Counted from the stretch's first letter, positions 44,711 to 54,798 are shown. The stretch is DNA of 64,000 nt from Mariniphaga anaerophila (GCF_900129025.1 NZ_FQUM01000007.1:62001-126000), one strand, 5' to 3'. Translations and numbers: made by a program. Notes: generated from the letters alone by a model not told the origin.

Positions 44711-47700
44711 ATGAAAAAAAAAGAGAATGAAGGGGAAAGCATGGTTTTTCCTCATCTGTTTAAAATTTTGATTACCATGAAACTGATTTTTGTACTTATT
44801 TGTGGACTAGGACTTTTAAGCAGCATGGCCGAACAGAGTTATGCGCAAAGTACAAAACTGACTTTTTCTTTAAATAACGCGAGTATAAAAAGCGTATTAG
44901 AGCTTATCGAAAACAATTCTGAGTTTTCGTTTATGTATGAAAATAATGTGGTGGAAGTAGATTCACTTGTCAATTTTGAAGCCAACGATGAAACTATTGA
45001 GACAATTCTCGATCGTCTTTTGGGCGACAAGATTGAGCATCGCGTTATAGGGAGCCATGTTGTTTTGTTTACCAATGACATAGAGTTGGCCGGAGCTCAT
45101 GGAGGTTCAACTGCGTTAGCGCAACAGCAACGAATCTCCGGAGGTGTAACCGATAACAGGAGCCAGCCCCTGCCGGGAGTGACAGTTGTAGTTAAAGGAA
45201 CGAACCAGGGAACGGTTACTGACATAGACGGAAGCTATTCGCTTTCTGTCAGTCAGGACAATGCTATACTGGTATTTTCGTTTGTGGGAATGCAAACACA
45301 GGAAGTACCAATTGACGGGAGAAGTGTTATCGATATAACAATGGTTGAAAATGTTATCGGGCTGGATGACGTTGTTGTAACGGCTCTTGGTATAACAAGA
45401 GAGAAAAAATCTTTGGGATATTCGGTGGGAGAAGTTAGCGGAAATGATCTGAATGAAACTCCAATGGGTAGTGTGTTAAATGCTGTTGCCGGAAAAGCTG
45501 CCGGCGTTCAGGTGTCACAAATGTATGGTCTTGCGGGGTCTTCTGTAAATATGGTTATTCGGGGAGCCAGCTCATTAAACACAAAAAATCAACCTCTTTT
45601 TGTAATTGACGGGGTGCCTGTGGACAATGGAATCAACAACAATTATCAGGATGCAGATATGGGAAATGCTATTTCTGATTTAAACACAGAAGATATCGAG
45701 TCCATGTCAATTTTAAAAGGCCCCAGCGCTGCTGCACTTTATGGGTCAAGAGCTGGAAACGGAGTTGTTCTTATTACTACTAAATCAGGCAAAGGTGCGA
45801 AAAAAGGAATTGGCGTTTCGCTCAATACTTCATATGTGCTGGATAACCCCTATCACTTTATACCGTTTCAGTCGATGTTTGCTTCGGGCAAAGCCGGTGC
45901 GCATAACCTGGGAGAACAGGAAAATGAATCGTGGGGCGCTATTCTTGATGGAACATACCCGGATTCTTACCAGTGGGACAAATCGCTGTTGAATAACGAT
46001 GGCACATCGTTGCAGCCGTTGGTTGCGTATCCGAACAGGCAGCAGGATTTCTACCAGAACGGGTTTAGCCAGTCAAACAACGTGGCTTTCGAAGGCAGAT
46101 ACGATAAAGCAAATTTTCGTGTTTCTTTTGGTAATATGACCAATGAAGGCATTCTGCCTAACACCGATTATGCCAGAAAAACAATCGGGGTGAATGGAAA
46201 CTATAACCTGACAGATAACCTGAAGGTAAGTGCCGCTGTTAATATTTCAGAAGCGGGTTCAGACAACCGGCAAAACATCAGTACAGGTCGCCGGGATCCT
46301 TCCAGATCAGTTCTCGAAATGGGAGTTCAGGTTAATGTTTTGGATTTGCAGGATTACTGGCTGGAGGGACAGGAAAATATTCAGCAGCGAAAAACCAAGC
46401 CGAAACAAAACAATCCGTATTTCAATATTTATGAAAACCTGACCGGGTTTAAACGTAACCAAACCATGGCAAAACTACAACTGGATTGGGAGTTTTTTGA
46501 AGGATTTAGTTTTATGGCCAGGTATCTTACCAATGTGATAAATCAGCGGAATGAGGCGAAAGTTGCCTGGAGTGACTACGATAATAGCAGGGGAGCGTAT
46601 TCTGTTCAGAGAACGCTCGCAAAAGAAGAGAATTGGGAGGCTATGTTTACCTACAATAAAAGCATTGTTGACGGATTAAGCCTTACTGCTAACCTTGGAG
46701 GAAACTTGCGTTACAACTATAACGACGCCATTTCAAACGGTGCGTCACAACTGGTGCTTCCGGGACTATTTACTATTTCTAACGGAGTGCCGGGAACGGT
46801 TTCTTACTCCAGCTACTGGGGAGAAAAAGCAGTTAACAGTGTGTATGGTTCTGTTTCCATGGGGTATCAAAATATGATTTATCTGGATTTGACGGCACGA
46901 AACGACTGGTCAAGTACATTGCCCAAAGATAACAGGTCGTATTTCTATCCGTCGGCTTCGTTAAGTTTGTTGGTTAACGAGATGCTGGAGTTGCCTTCGT
47001 GGATCGATTTGATGAAAATCAGATCAGGGTACGCTCAGGTTGGTAACGATGTAGGAGCTTACGCATTGGCTCAGTATTATGCCACAACCAGCGACTGGGG
47101 CGAGGCAAAACGAATGTACATGCCGGGAACATTAAGAAATCCCGAGTTGAAACCTGAAATAGCAACATCCAAAGAAGCTGGGCTGGATCTCTCTTTGTTT
47201 GATAATCGTATCAACCTGGATGCAACTTATTATGTGGTCGACAATAAAAATCAGGTGCTCAGTATTTCTACCCCAAACGAATCTGGCGCAACCGCAAAGC
47301 AAATTAATGCCGGGCTTGTTCGGGGCAGAGGATGGGACATTTCATTAAATACGAGCCTCGTAAGAAAACGGGATTTTTCGGCCGATTTGGGATTAACATT
47401 AACCCGGAACAGGACAAAAATAGTTGAACTGGCAGAAGGCATTTCCTTTTATCAGTTTGGCTCAGTGGGGCAGGTGCGGCTCAGAAGCTATGTTGGCGAC
47501 GACATAGGCGATATTTATGCTTACCCATATTTGAAAGTTGAAGACGAAAGTTCTCCTTATTATGGGTATCCTATTATTGCTGCAAACGGACGTGCGCAAC
47601 TTGATAACAGAGAAGAAAGCATTGAAAAAGTAGGAAACTTCAACCACGACTTTTTGATGGGGATTCAGCCTGTAATCCGGTATAAAAACTTCAGCCTTTA

Positions 47701-48373
47701 TGCTAATTTTGATTGGAGGTCTGGAGGTGAATTCTATTCCAGGTCTATGGAGTTTTTCCGGAATAACGGTTGGTTAGAAGAAACTTTTTCCGGTGTAGGT
47801 TATGACCCGGACAAGGACATCGTTCAACAAATTAAAGACAATCCGGATATGTATTTTAACCTGTGGGTTGGAGGCCGAACCGGAGATTATGGCGGATTTC
47901 CCTGGCCGGATGAAAGTACCCAGGCTTCGCGGTCGTACATCGATAAAAATACCGGGGAAACGATTTACGTGAATGACGCCAGTTTTATTCCCGGTGTCCG
48001 CGAGGACGGAGAAGGAGGATACATTGAAAATCTTGGAGGCCCGGGAACCGTTTGGATGACTCCTTTTGATGCAAATAAATACGCTACCAGATATTATGGG
48101 GGCAATAATATTTATAGCGCAACTTATGTAAAGCTAAGAGAATTGTCGCTGACGTATAAATTTCCTCAGCAATTGGCGAGAAAAGCCAGTTTGAGCAATG
48201 TGTCGTTGTCGGTAATAGCGCAAAATGTGTTTACCTGGACAAAAGCGCAAATACCTGTTGACCCGGAGCTTGCATTTATTTCAAGCGGGAGTTCATGGAT
48301 TCAGGGAGCTGAATACTATAATGTTACGCCCTGGACTCGTTCTTTTGGTGTTAAACTTAATGTTGAATTCTAA
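44711..48373 (+). CDS. SusC-like TonB-dependent outer-membrane receptor with STN domain
   Basis: 1220 residues. An extended leader, then mature start after SYAQ (about 46). STN domain (about 50-125, FSLNNASIKSVLELIENNSEFSFMYENN), CarboxypepD_reg-like domain (about 142-215, ISGGVTDNRSQPLPGVTVVVKGTNQGT), plug with the SusC signature (about 225-360, ALGITREKKSLGY, VAGKAAGVQV, PLFVIDGVPVDN), then a 22-strand barrel with final WTRSFGVKLNVEF. It imports glycan fragments with the SusD partner, and the STN domain links it to FecR signalling. No frameshift. Confidence 0.96.
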   Translation: MKKKENEGESMVFPHLFKILITMKLIFVLICGLGLLSSMAEQSYAQSTKLTFSLNNASIKSVLELIENNSEFSFMYENNVVEVDSLVNFEANDETIETILDRLLGDKIEHRVIGSHVVLFTNDIELAGAHGGSTALAQQQRISGGVTDNRSQPLPGVTVVVKGTNQGTVTDIDGSYSLSVSQDNAILVFSFVGMQTQEVPIDGRSVIDITMVENVIGLDDVVVTALGITREKKSLGYSVGEVSGNDLNETPMGSVLNAVAGKAAGVQVSQMYGLAGSSVNMVIRGASSLNTKNQPLFVIDGVPVDNGINNNYQDADMGNAISDLNTEDIESMSILKGPSAAALYGSRAGNGVVLITTKSGKGAKKGIGVSLNTSYVLDNPYHFIPFQSMFASGKAGAHNLGEQENESWGAILDGTYPDSYQWDKSLLNNDGTSLQPLVAYPNRQQDFYQNGFSQSNNVAFEGRYDKANFRVSFGNMTNEGILPNTDYARKTIGVNGNYNLTDNLKVSAAVNISEAGSDNRQNISTGRRDPSRSVLEMGVQVNVLDLQDYWLEGQENIQQRKTKPKQNNPYFNIYENLTGFKRNQTMAKLQLDWEFFEGFSFMARYLTNVINQRNEAKVAWSDYDNSRGAYSVQRTLAKEENWEAMFTYNKSIVDGLSLTANLGGNLRYNYNDAISNGASQLVLPGLFTISNGVPGTVSYSSYWGEKAVNSVYGSVSMGYQNMIYLDLTARNDWSSTLPKDNRSYFYPSASLSLLVNEMLELPSWIDLMKIRSGYAQVGNDVGAYALAQYYATTSDWGEAKRMYMPGTLRNPELKPEIATSKEAGLDLSLFDNRINLDATYYVVDNKNQVLSISTPNESGATAKQINAGLVRGRGWDISLNTSLVRKRDFSADLGLTLTRNRTKIVELAEGISFYQFGSVGQVRLRSYVGDDIGDIYAYPYLKVEDESSPYYGYPIIAANGRAQLDNREESIEKVGNFNHDFLMGIQPVIRYKNFSLYANFDWRSGGEFYSRSMEFFRNNGWLEETFSGVGYDPDKDIVQQIKDNPDMYFNLWVGGRTGDYGGFPWPDESTQASRSYIDKNTGETIYVNDASFIPGVREDGEGGYIENLGGPGTVWMTPFDANKYATRYYGGNNIYSATYVKLRELSLTYKFPQQLARKASLSNVSLSVIAQNVFTWTKAQIPVDPELAFISSGSSWIQGAEYYNVTPWTRSFGVKLNVEF

Positions 48374-48384
48374 TTGTTGCAGTC

Positions 48385-50058
48385 ATGAAAAAAATAAGCT
48401 TGATATTAATAATTATATTTTTAGGACAAATAATACAGTCATGTTACACTGATTTTGATGATATGAATGTGAGTCCGAACAACGCCGAAGAAGTTTCGCC
48501 AAATTACCTGCTCTCTTATGTTATCTCAACAACCGCAATGCGATTTTATTCGCTTACAAATGAACACACTGATATTGCCGGAGCTATGCAATACACTCAA
48601 AGAGGCACAGAGTTTAACGCCGCAAATCAAAACTGTTATCAGTGGGGAAAAGGTTCGTGGAGCGGATATTACGATATAATGAGAACCAATCAGTTGATGT
48701 ATGAGTTGGGCGAAAAAGAGAATAACCAGTTCTTTATGGCTGCATCATTAATCATGAAATCATATACTTTTGGTTTGATTGCAGACCTGTTTGGCGATTG
48801 CCCATATTCCGAATCGTTACAAGCCGGTACGAGTTTATTGTTTCCGAAGTTCGACGCGCAAAAAGATGTTTACGAAGGAGTTTTAACGGATTTGAAAACG
48901 GCTTCCACAATTCTGGAAGGGCTGGATTCAAAACTGAGTGTTTTACCTTCTTCCGACCTGCTTTATGCCGGCGACAGGGATAAATGGATAAAATTTGCCA
49001 ATTCGCTCAGGTTGAGGTACTGTTTGAGGTTACACAACAAAAAGGGCGAGCTGAGTATAAATACGGCAGCTGAGTTTCAGGATGCAGCCAGCAAAGTTTT
49101 TGGCAGCAATGCCGATAATGCAACACTGGTGCTTTTGGGGCTCGCTGATGAGAATTCTGCAGTTGGGGGTTCCATCCGATCTTCCAATAAGCCCTATGCA
49201 TTTAAACCCGGACAACCGCTGGTTGATTACTTGAAAGAAAGGAACGACCCACGGCTTCAACGTTGGGTAAATCCGGTGGAAAGGAAATGGGATTTCAACG
49301 CTACAGAGGAATCAACAATAGACTACGTGGATATTTTTGGTGACACTTATCAGATGACAATTTTGCCAACTGATGATACGAGTCTTGATACATCGGTTTA
49401 TGTCGGATTACCTATTGGATACGACGACCTTGAGTTTTTGGGGAACTACAACAGAGGCGATGGTATCCGGGATTATCCCGACGAAAGAAGCGCATATATT
49501 TCATATTTAACCCCCATCTATTTTGAGAACAGTAATGACTTTGTTAACCCTTCGTTGATTACTTATGCCGAGGTTGAATTTATATTAGCCGAAGCAGCTC
49601 TTTTAGGAGATTACGGAGTGTCGAATGTGGAAGAGCATTACAAAAAAGGAATTGAGGCATCTATGGAACAGTATGAAATATTGTCGCAGGCCCAGGGTTT
49701 TGATTTCGAGTCGTTCTACAATCAATCAACAGTTAACTACAGCAGTTCTTCCATTACCAATAAGCACGAGCTTGTAATGACACAAAAATGGATCGCTCTG
49801 TGGTTACAGGCAGAGCCGTGGTTCGACTGGCGACGAACCGGGTATCCTGACTTTGAGCCGGCTGCAAATCCGGCATACGGACCTGCATTGCCATTGCGAT
49901 TGGCCTATCCGGAACCATTTGCTGATCCTCAATATGTAGAAAAGTACGAAGAAGCTGTGAATAAGCTGGAAAAAACCAGTTTCGTTCCTTCAAATCAATC
50001 CAGTGATCATAGTTACTCAAAAACCTGGTTGTTGCAGGGAACAGGAAAGCCATATTAA
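48385..50058 (+). CDS. SusD/RagB-like glycan-binding lipoprotein
   Basis: 557 residues with a lipoprotein signal (IIQSC, Cys about 20) and the TPR-based SusD-like_2 fold: NVSPNNAEEVSPNYLLSYV, GKGSWSGYYDIMRTNQLMYELG, KSYTFGLIADLFGDCPYSES, NSLRLRYCLRLHN and the ending LWLQAEPWFDWRRTGYP. It starts 11 nt after SusC, so the two are co-translated. It forms the lid of the SusC complex. Its binding residues cannot be matched to a glycan. Confidence 0.94.
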   Translation: MKKISLILIIIFLGQIIQSCYTDFDDMNVSPNNAEEVSPNYLLSYVISTTAMRFYSLTNEHTDIAGAMQYTQRGTEFNAANQNCYQWGKGSWSGYYDIMRTNQLMYELGEKENNQFFMAASLIMKSYTFGLIADLFGDCPYSESLQAGTSLLFPKFDAQKDVYEGVLTDLKTASTILEGLDSKLSVLPSSDLLYAGDRDKWIKFANSLRLRYCLRLHNKKGELSINTAAEFQDAASKVFGSNADNATLVLLGLADENSAVGGSIRSSNKPYAFKPGQPLVDYLKERNDPRLQRWVNPVERKWDFNATEESTIDYVDIFGDTYQMTILPTDDTSLDTSVYVGLPIGYDDLEFLGNYNRGDGIRDYPDERSAYISYLTPIYFENSNDFVNPSLITYAEVEFILAEAALLGDYGVSNVEEHYKKGIEASMEQYEILSQAQGFDFESFYNQSTVNYSSSSITNKHELVMTQKWIALWLQAEPWFDWRRTGYPDFEPAANPAYGPALPLRLAYPEPFADPQYVEKYEEAVNKLEKTSFVPSNQSSDHSYSKTWLLQGTGKPY

Positions 50059-50081
50059 ATCGCGTTTTCCGTTTGTAAGAG

Positions 50082-50131
50082 AGAGGTTGTTCTTTTTAAT
50101 TTGTATTGAGTGAGAGCAACCTCTTTTTTTA
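50082..50131 (+). terminator. Terminator after the SusD gene
   Basis: AGAGGTTG (50082-50089) pairs with CAACCTCT (50117-50124) across a 27-nt loop, followed by a long T run. The large loop contains a promoter -33 element for the next gene. Confidence 0.6.
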
Positions 50132-50137
50132 TTTTTG
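50106..50137 (+). promoter_or_regulatory. Promoter nested in the terminator, for the glycosidase-like gene
   Basis: TTG (50106-50108), 21 nt, TATTTTTG (50130-50137): a good -33/-7 match. Its -33 lies in the loop and its -7 at the end of the T tract of the preceding terminator. Confidence 0.6.
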
Positions 50138-50207
50138 AGTGTAGAATCTGCTAATGCACTATTCTGCTGCCTGTTTTTGTTTTTTACCCATGCAATTTCC
50201 TTTAAAA

Positions 50208-52544
50208 ATGAAAAAGATACTTTTATGTTTAATCTTTTGTTTTGCATTTTCTTTTTGTGCAATATGGAGTGTTCGCTCACAAACAGTGGATTTTTCAGAA
50301 ACATCATTTGTAATGGATTCGGATGTCCCGTCGCCGGTTCGCGAAACAATAGTGAAGATGCTTCGTGAAGAGGTGCAGCAACGTACCGGAATTTTACTGA
50401 CAGAGATGCAAAGATGGGATAGAAAAGCTCCCGTAATTTTGCTAACGCTTTCGTCACAAAGCGAACTGAGCGGAATAGAAATGCCGGCACTTACTTCATG
50501 CATTGAAAATAAGGCAGAAGGGTTTCATATTTTGCTTAACCAGGCAGAAGGAAAAGATGCATTGTGGCTTATCGGAAATGATACTCGCGGATTGCTGTAC
50601 GCGGTTGGTCGCTTTTTGCGAACTGCGCATTTCGCTTCAAAGAAGATCTTTTTTGATAAGAAAAACGAAATTTCAACTTCTCCGACATACTCTATCAGAG
50701 GACACCAGTTGGGGTTTCGGAACACCAATAATACCTGCGATTCGTGGACTGTTTCTCAATTCGAAAAATACATTAGGGAACTGGTGATTTTTGGTTGTAA
50801 CAGCATCGAAAATATTCCGTTTGAGGATAAGGTTCCGGGATCTAATGTTAAAATTTCGTGGGAAGAGATGAATGTGGAAATGAGCACGATCTGCGAAAAT
50901 TACAATATTGATTATTGGGTTTGGACGCCAGCTACTGTAGATTTGTCTGATCCTGAACAATTTGAAAACGAGGTAAAAAAGCATGCTGCGTATTATAAAA
51001 AAACTTCCCGCATAAACGGTGTTTTTGTCCCGGGAGGAGATCCCGGGCATAACCATCCCAAATATGTGATTCCGTTTTTAAAAGCAATTGCTTCAGAATT
51101 AGTAAAATATCATCCGGAAGCGGGAGTCTGGGTTTCGTTGCAGGGGTTTAACAGTGAGAAGACCGATTATTTTTTTCATTATCTCGAAGCATATTCGCCC
51201 GACTGGCTTGCCGGGGTTGTTTCAGGGCCGGGAAGCCCGGATATGGCAACTACCCGTTTTCGCCTGGATAAAAAATATCGTCACCGCCATTATCCTGATA
51301 TTACGCATACTGTGCGCTGTCAGTATCCGGTTGCGCAGTGGGATCAGGCGTTTGCTCTTACCCTGGGGCGGGAACCATGTAATCCGCAGCCTTGTTTTTA
51401 CTCATCGGTTCATAAAAGCACTGAGCCTTATACCAATGGTTCGGTAACGTATTCTGACGGAGTGCACGATGATGTGAACAAAGTGTTGTGGACATGCCTT
51501 GACTGGAACTCTGAGTTGGATGCCCGACAGATTCTGGAAGATTATTCCCGTTTCTTTTTTGGACTGGAGCCCAGAGAAAACGTAGCTGACGCTATCCTTG
51601 CTTTAGAAAATAACTGGAATGGCCCGTTGGAACAAAACGGCGCAGTGGAAGCAACTTTTCATCTGTGGCAAACGCTGGAAGAACAGCACCCCGAATTGAA
51701 AAACAACTGGCGGTGGGTGCAGCTGGTAATGCGTGCTCATTACGATGCTTACACCCGTCATCGAAAAATTTATGAGAAAGGGCTGGAAGATGAGGCCACC
51801 AAAATATTGCTTGCTGCAGAAGAAATTGGGGCTGACAATGCAATGAAAAAGGCACAGGAAGAAGTTTATAAAGCTGAAACAGAACCTGTAAATCAGCATG
51901 TGAAAGTAAAAATTGAAGAATACTGCGAACAGCTTTATCAACTAATAGGAATGCAAACCAGCGTTGAAAAATACCACGGAAGTGGTTCTGAACGCGGTTG
52001 TGTACTCGATTTTGTCGATTTCCCGCTAAACAATCGCTGGTGGCTTGAAGATGAGTTTACGAAGATAAAGCAGATGAAGACAGAAGAGGAGAAGCTGGCT
52101 CGGCTGAAAATAATCCGCACATGGGGTAATCCTGGGCATGGTAGCTTTTACGATAATATTTCTGATATTTCGCAAAGCCCGCGCGTACAACTTCAATATC
52201 GAAAATCCAATAGTTATGCTTGGTGGGATCAGGGGGTGAGCCGGAAACGGTTGTCAACTCAGGTGTATCAAAACTTTCCCAAGCTGATTTACGAAGGGCT
52301 TGATCCTAAAGCAACCTACACTGTTCGCATTGCAGGGGAGGGGGATGCCCTTTTGCGTGTTGACGGCGAACGGATTGCGCCGGGAGCATATCCAAAGGAA
52401 ATGGAGACATTCAAAGAGTTTCATCTATCGAATAAATATGTAAGCGACGGTAGAATCGTTATCACTTTTGACGAACCGGAGGAGGCGCATTTGAACTGGC
52501 GTTATCACTCGAAAATTTGTGATGTCTGGCTGCTGAAAAATTGA
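50208..52544 (+). CDS. Secreted glycoside-hydrolase-like protein (GH67/GH20-type architecture)
   Basis: 778 residues from the ATG at 50208, where a signal peptide starts (MKKILLCLIFCFAFSFCAI ... SQ). The N-terminal part (about 30-150) has the TLSS ... GFHI / LWLIGNDTRGLLYAVGRFLR pattern of the alpha-glucuronidase/GH20-type accessory domain. A predicted TIM-barrel part (about 160-480) holds YSIRGHQLGFRNTNNTCDSW, NGVFVPGGDPGHNHPKYV and WVSLQG. Then come an alpha-helical part and a C-terminal beta domain (about 700-778). I cannot name the family or catalytic residues. Last gene of the PUL, so probably its main enzyme. Confidence 0.65.
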   Translation: MKKILLCLIFCFAFSFCAIWSVRSQTVDFSETSFVMDSDVPSPVRETIVKMLREEVQQRTGILLTEMQRWDRKAPVILLTLSSQSELSGIEMPALTSCIENKAEGFHILLNQAEGKDALWLIGNDTRGLLYAVGRFLRTAHFASKKIFFDKKNEISTSPTYSIRGHQLGFRNTNNTCDSWTVSQFEKYIRELVIFGCNSIENIPFEDKVPGSNVKISWEEMNVEMSTICENYNIDYWVWTPATVDLSDPEQFENEVKKHAAYYKKTSRINGVFVPGGDPGHNHPKYVIPFLKAIASELVKYHPEAGVWVSLQGFNSEKTDYFFHYLEAYSPDWLAGVVSGPGSPDMATTRFRLDKKYRHRHYPDITHTVRCQYPVAQWDQAFALTLGREPCNPQPCFYSSVHKSTEPYTNGSVTYSDGVHDDVNKVLWTCLDWNSELDARQILEDYSRFFFGLEPRENVADAILALENNWNGPLEQNGAVEATFHLWQTLEEQHPELKNNWRWVQLVMRAHYDAYTRHRKIYEKGLEDEATKILLAAEEIGADNAMKKAQEEVYKAETEPVNQHVKVKIEEYCEQLYQLIGMQTSVEKYHGSGSERGCVLDFVDFPLNNRWWLEDEFTKIKQMKTEEEKLARLKIIRTWGNPGHGSFYDNISDISQSPRVQLQYRKSNSYAWWDQGVSRKRLSTQVYQNFPKLIYEGLDPKATYTVRIAGEGDALLRVDGERIAPGAYPKEMETFKEFHLSNKYVSDGRIVITFDEPEEAHLNWRYHSKICDVWLLKN

Positions 52545-52623
52545 CTCCCGATAAAGCGACTGGCCTTTCTCAGGGAGAGGTGCTTGTTTGTAAAGAGTTT
52601 CGTTCTTTTTCTACCCGTCTCTT

Positions 52624-53382
52624 TTACAGCACAAAAACATCAGTGGGACCAAAGCGGGAAGTAAGCCGTACTTCATACTTCGATCTGTTCGGTTGATGGG
52701 CAGCCAGCGCAATTTCAGGTGTATTATTTTCTGCGGAAAGGTGACTTAAAAACACATATTTTAATTGGGCGCCGGCATTTTCATTAAGCAACTTAAATGA
52801 CTGAACATTTGATAAATGGCCATGCGAAGAAGCAACGCGCCGTTTTAAATAGTATGGATACGGTCCGGTTTCCAGCATTTTTTCGTCGTAGTTCGATTCC
52901 AGAAAAACGGCATTGCATAACCCAATGTGTGTAATCACATTTTCGCAGGGTTCGCCAATGTCGGTAAATACGCCAACGTTTTTCCCGGCGTATTCAATAC
53001 GAAATGAACACGGCTCTGATGCATCGTGATTTTTTAGAAAAGAGTGGATGGTGAATTCCTCGGTGTTAATGGATTCTCCCGGTTCGAAAAATCGCGGGTA
53101 GGCCGGCTGCATTGTTTTGTGGGCTGCGTAAAAAGTTTTGGCGGTAAAGTAAACCGGGACGTTTAGTTTCTTTGCCAGTACTCTCACTCCGCGAACATGA
53201 TCGCTATGTTCGTGCGAAATAAATACTGCTTTTATTTTTAAGGGATTCAGCCCCCGTTCATCCATTCGTTTGAGTATCTGTTTGCAGGAAATCCCGGCAT
53301 CAATCAAAACCGCATCCTTTTCGTTGCCTACATAGTAGCAATTTCCGTTACTTCCCGAAGCTATGGCGCATATTTCGAGCAT
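52624..53382 (-). CDS. MBL-fold metallohydrolase (YycJ/WalJ-like)
   Basis: 252 residues of the metallo-beta-lactamase fold: HEHSDH as H57/H59/D61/H62, further ligand candidates in EPCENVITHIGLCNAVFLESNYDEKML and SHGHLSNVQSF. The sequence matches YycJ-type hydrolases with 5'-exonuclease-like activity reported in Firmicutes. It begins 9 nt after the PurF-like gene, so both are likely one transcript. Confidence 0.92.
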   Translation of the reverse strand: MLEICAIASGSNGNCYYVGNEKDAVLIDAGISCKQILKRMDERGLNPLKIKAVFISHEHSDHVRGVRVLAKKLNVPVYFTAKTFYAAHKTMQPAYPRFFEPGESINTEEFTIHSFLKNHDASEPCSFRIEYAGKNVGVFTDIGEPCENVITHIGLCNAVFLESNYDEKMLETGPYPYYLKRRVASSHGHLSNVQSFKLLNENAGAQLKYVFLSHLSAENNTPEIALAAHQPNRSKYEVRLTSRFGPTDVFVL

Positions 53383-53391
53383 AGATTTTTT

Positions 53392-54798
53392 TTAAAAATA
53401 GCTGCTTCCATCCCAGCAGTGCGTACAAAGTTTTTCTTTGGGCAACCCGATTGCTTCTACAAGATCGTGCATTTTTTGAAACTGCAGCGTAGTTAACCCC
53501 AGGTTTTTACGAATTTGGTTTACCATTGCTTTGTATTCGTCAGTCTCCGGATTGGCATATTTTTTTAGATCGGGTTCTTTCCCATCTTCAAGCTGGGTGA
53601 TAGCTTTACGGGTTGCCAGTTCAAGCGCCTGCCTGGAACGCGAAAAGTTGAGAAATTCGCACGGATAAATTAGTGGAGGGCATGCAATGCGCATGTGCAC
53701 TTCTTTGATGCCTTCGTTGTGCAGGTCGCGCGTGTTGTCTTTCAGCTGTGTTCCGCGTACAATGGAATCGTCGAGGAAAATACCCCGTTTCCCCTTGATA
53801 ATTGCAGGGTTTGGAATCAGTTTCATTTTGGCGACCAACTCTCGGGTAACCTGGTTTTGCGGCATAAAACTGCGTGGCCAGGTAGGTGTGTACTTGGCGT
53901 ACGGACGCATGTACGGTATTTTTCGTTCGTTGCTGTATCCAATGGCATGTCCCAGTCCGGAGTCCGGAATTCCGGCAACAAAGTCGGCTTCCACATCGTC
54001 TTTCCGAGCCAGTGCAGCCCCGCAGCGGTAACGCACTTCATCCACATTAATTCCTTCGTAATACGATGGCGGATATCCGTAATAAACCCACAGAAACGAG
54101 CAGACCTGCATTTTTTTCTCCGGCTTACGAAGCTGTTCGTACCCGTCGGCAGTAATGCGAACGATTTCTCCGGGGCCCAGAAATTTTTCAATTTTATAGT
54201 CGAGATTGGGGAACGCATTTGTTTCAGAAGTCACCGCAAAACCATTGCCGTTCTTTCCGATAATTACAGGAGTGCGGCCGAGTTTGTCGCGCGCGGCAAT
54301 TATCATGTTTTCAGCAAGAATTAAAATAGAGCAGGATCCCTTAACATTTGCAAAAACATTTTCAATTCCCGAAATAAAATCTTCCCCATCGGCAATGAGC
54401 ATGGCGGTTAGCTCTGTGGGGTTTACGCTGCCCTGGCTGGTTTCTGAAAACGTACGATGTTTTTTCAGAAAGCCTTTTTCCAGTTCGTTGGCGTTTCCTA
54501 TTTTGCTAACCGTAGAAATGGCAAATTTTCCGAGATGTGAGTTGGTAACCAGGGGTTGCGCTTCGGTATCGCTAATTACTCCAATTCCTCCGTTCCCGCT
54601 GAAGTCAACGAGGTCGTTTTCAAATTTAGTTCTGAAATAGCCGTCTTCCAGGCTGTGAATAGCCCTTTGAAATCCGTCATTCGGGTTGTAATATGCAAGT
54701 CCGGCACGCTTGGTCCCGAGGTGTGAGTGGTAATCTGTTCCGTAAAATACAGAAGAAACACAGTCGGTTTTAGAGATAACGCCAAAAAATCCGCTCAT
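53392..54798 (-). CDS. Amidophosphoribosyltransferase-like protein lacking the catalytic Cys
   Basis: 468 residues with both PurF halves: an N-terminal Ntn glutaminase domain (about 2-235, SHLGTKRAGLAYYN, GSVNPTELTAMLIADGE, RDKLGRTPVIIGK) and a phosphoribosyltransferase domain with PRPP loop GIFLDDSIVRGTQ. The normal start is Met-Cys-Gly; here it is Met-Ser-Gly (MSGFFGV), and an in-frame stop lies two codons upstream, so no alternative start restores Cys. The C terminus has CTHC. Glutamine-driven ammonia transfer is therefore doubtful; it might be ammonia-dependent or have another role. Confidence 0.9.
   Translation of the reverse strand: MSGFFGVISKTDCVSSVFYGTDYHSHLGTKRAGLAYYNPNDGFQRAIHSLEDGYFRTKFENDLVDFSGNGGIGVISDTEAQPLVTNSHLGKFAISTVSKIGNANELEKGFLKKHRTFSETSQGSVNPTELTAMLIADGEDFISGIENVFANVKGSCSILILAENMIIAARDKLGRTPVIIGKNGNGFAVTSETNAFPNLDYKIEKFLGPGEIVRITADGYEQLRKPEKKMQVCSFLWVYYGYPPSYYEGINVDEVRYRCGAALARKDDVEADFVAGIPDSGLGHAIGYSNERKIPYMRPYAKYTPTWPRSFMPQNQVTRELVAKMKLIPNPAIIKGKRGIFLDDSIVRGTQLKDNTRDLHNEGIKEVHMRIACPPLIYPCEFLNFSRSRQALELATRKAITQLEDGKEPDLKKYANPETDEYKAMVNQIRKNLGLTTLQFQKMHDLVEAIGLPKEKLCTHCWDGSSYF

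Noticed and set aside
52545-52623. Terminator between the glycosidase-like gene and the MBL hydrolase gene
   Set aside because: CTCCC and GGGAG are present but too far apart and without a T run.
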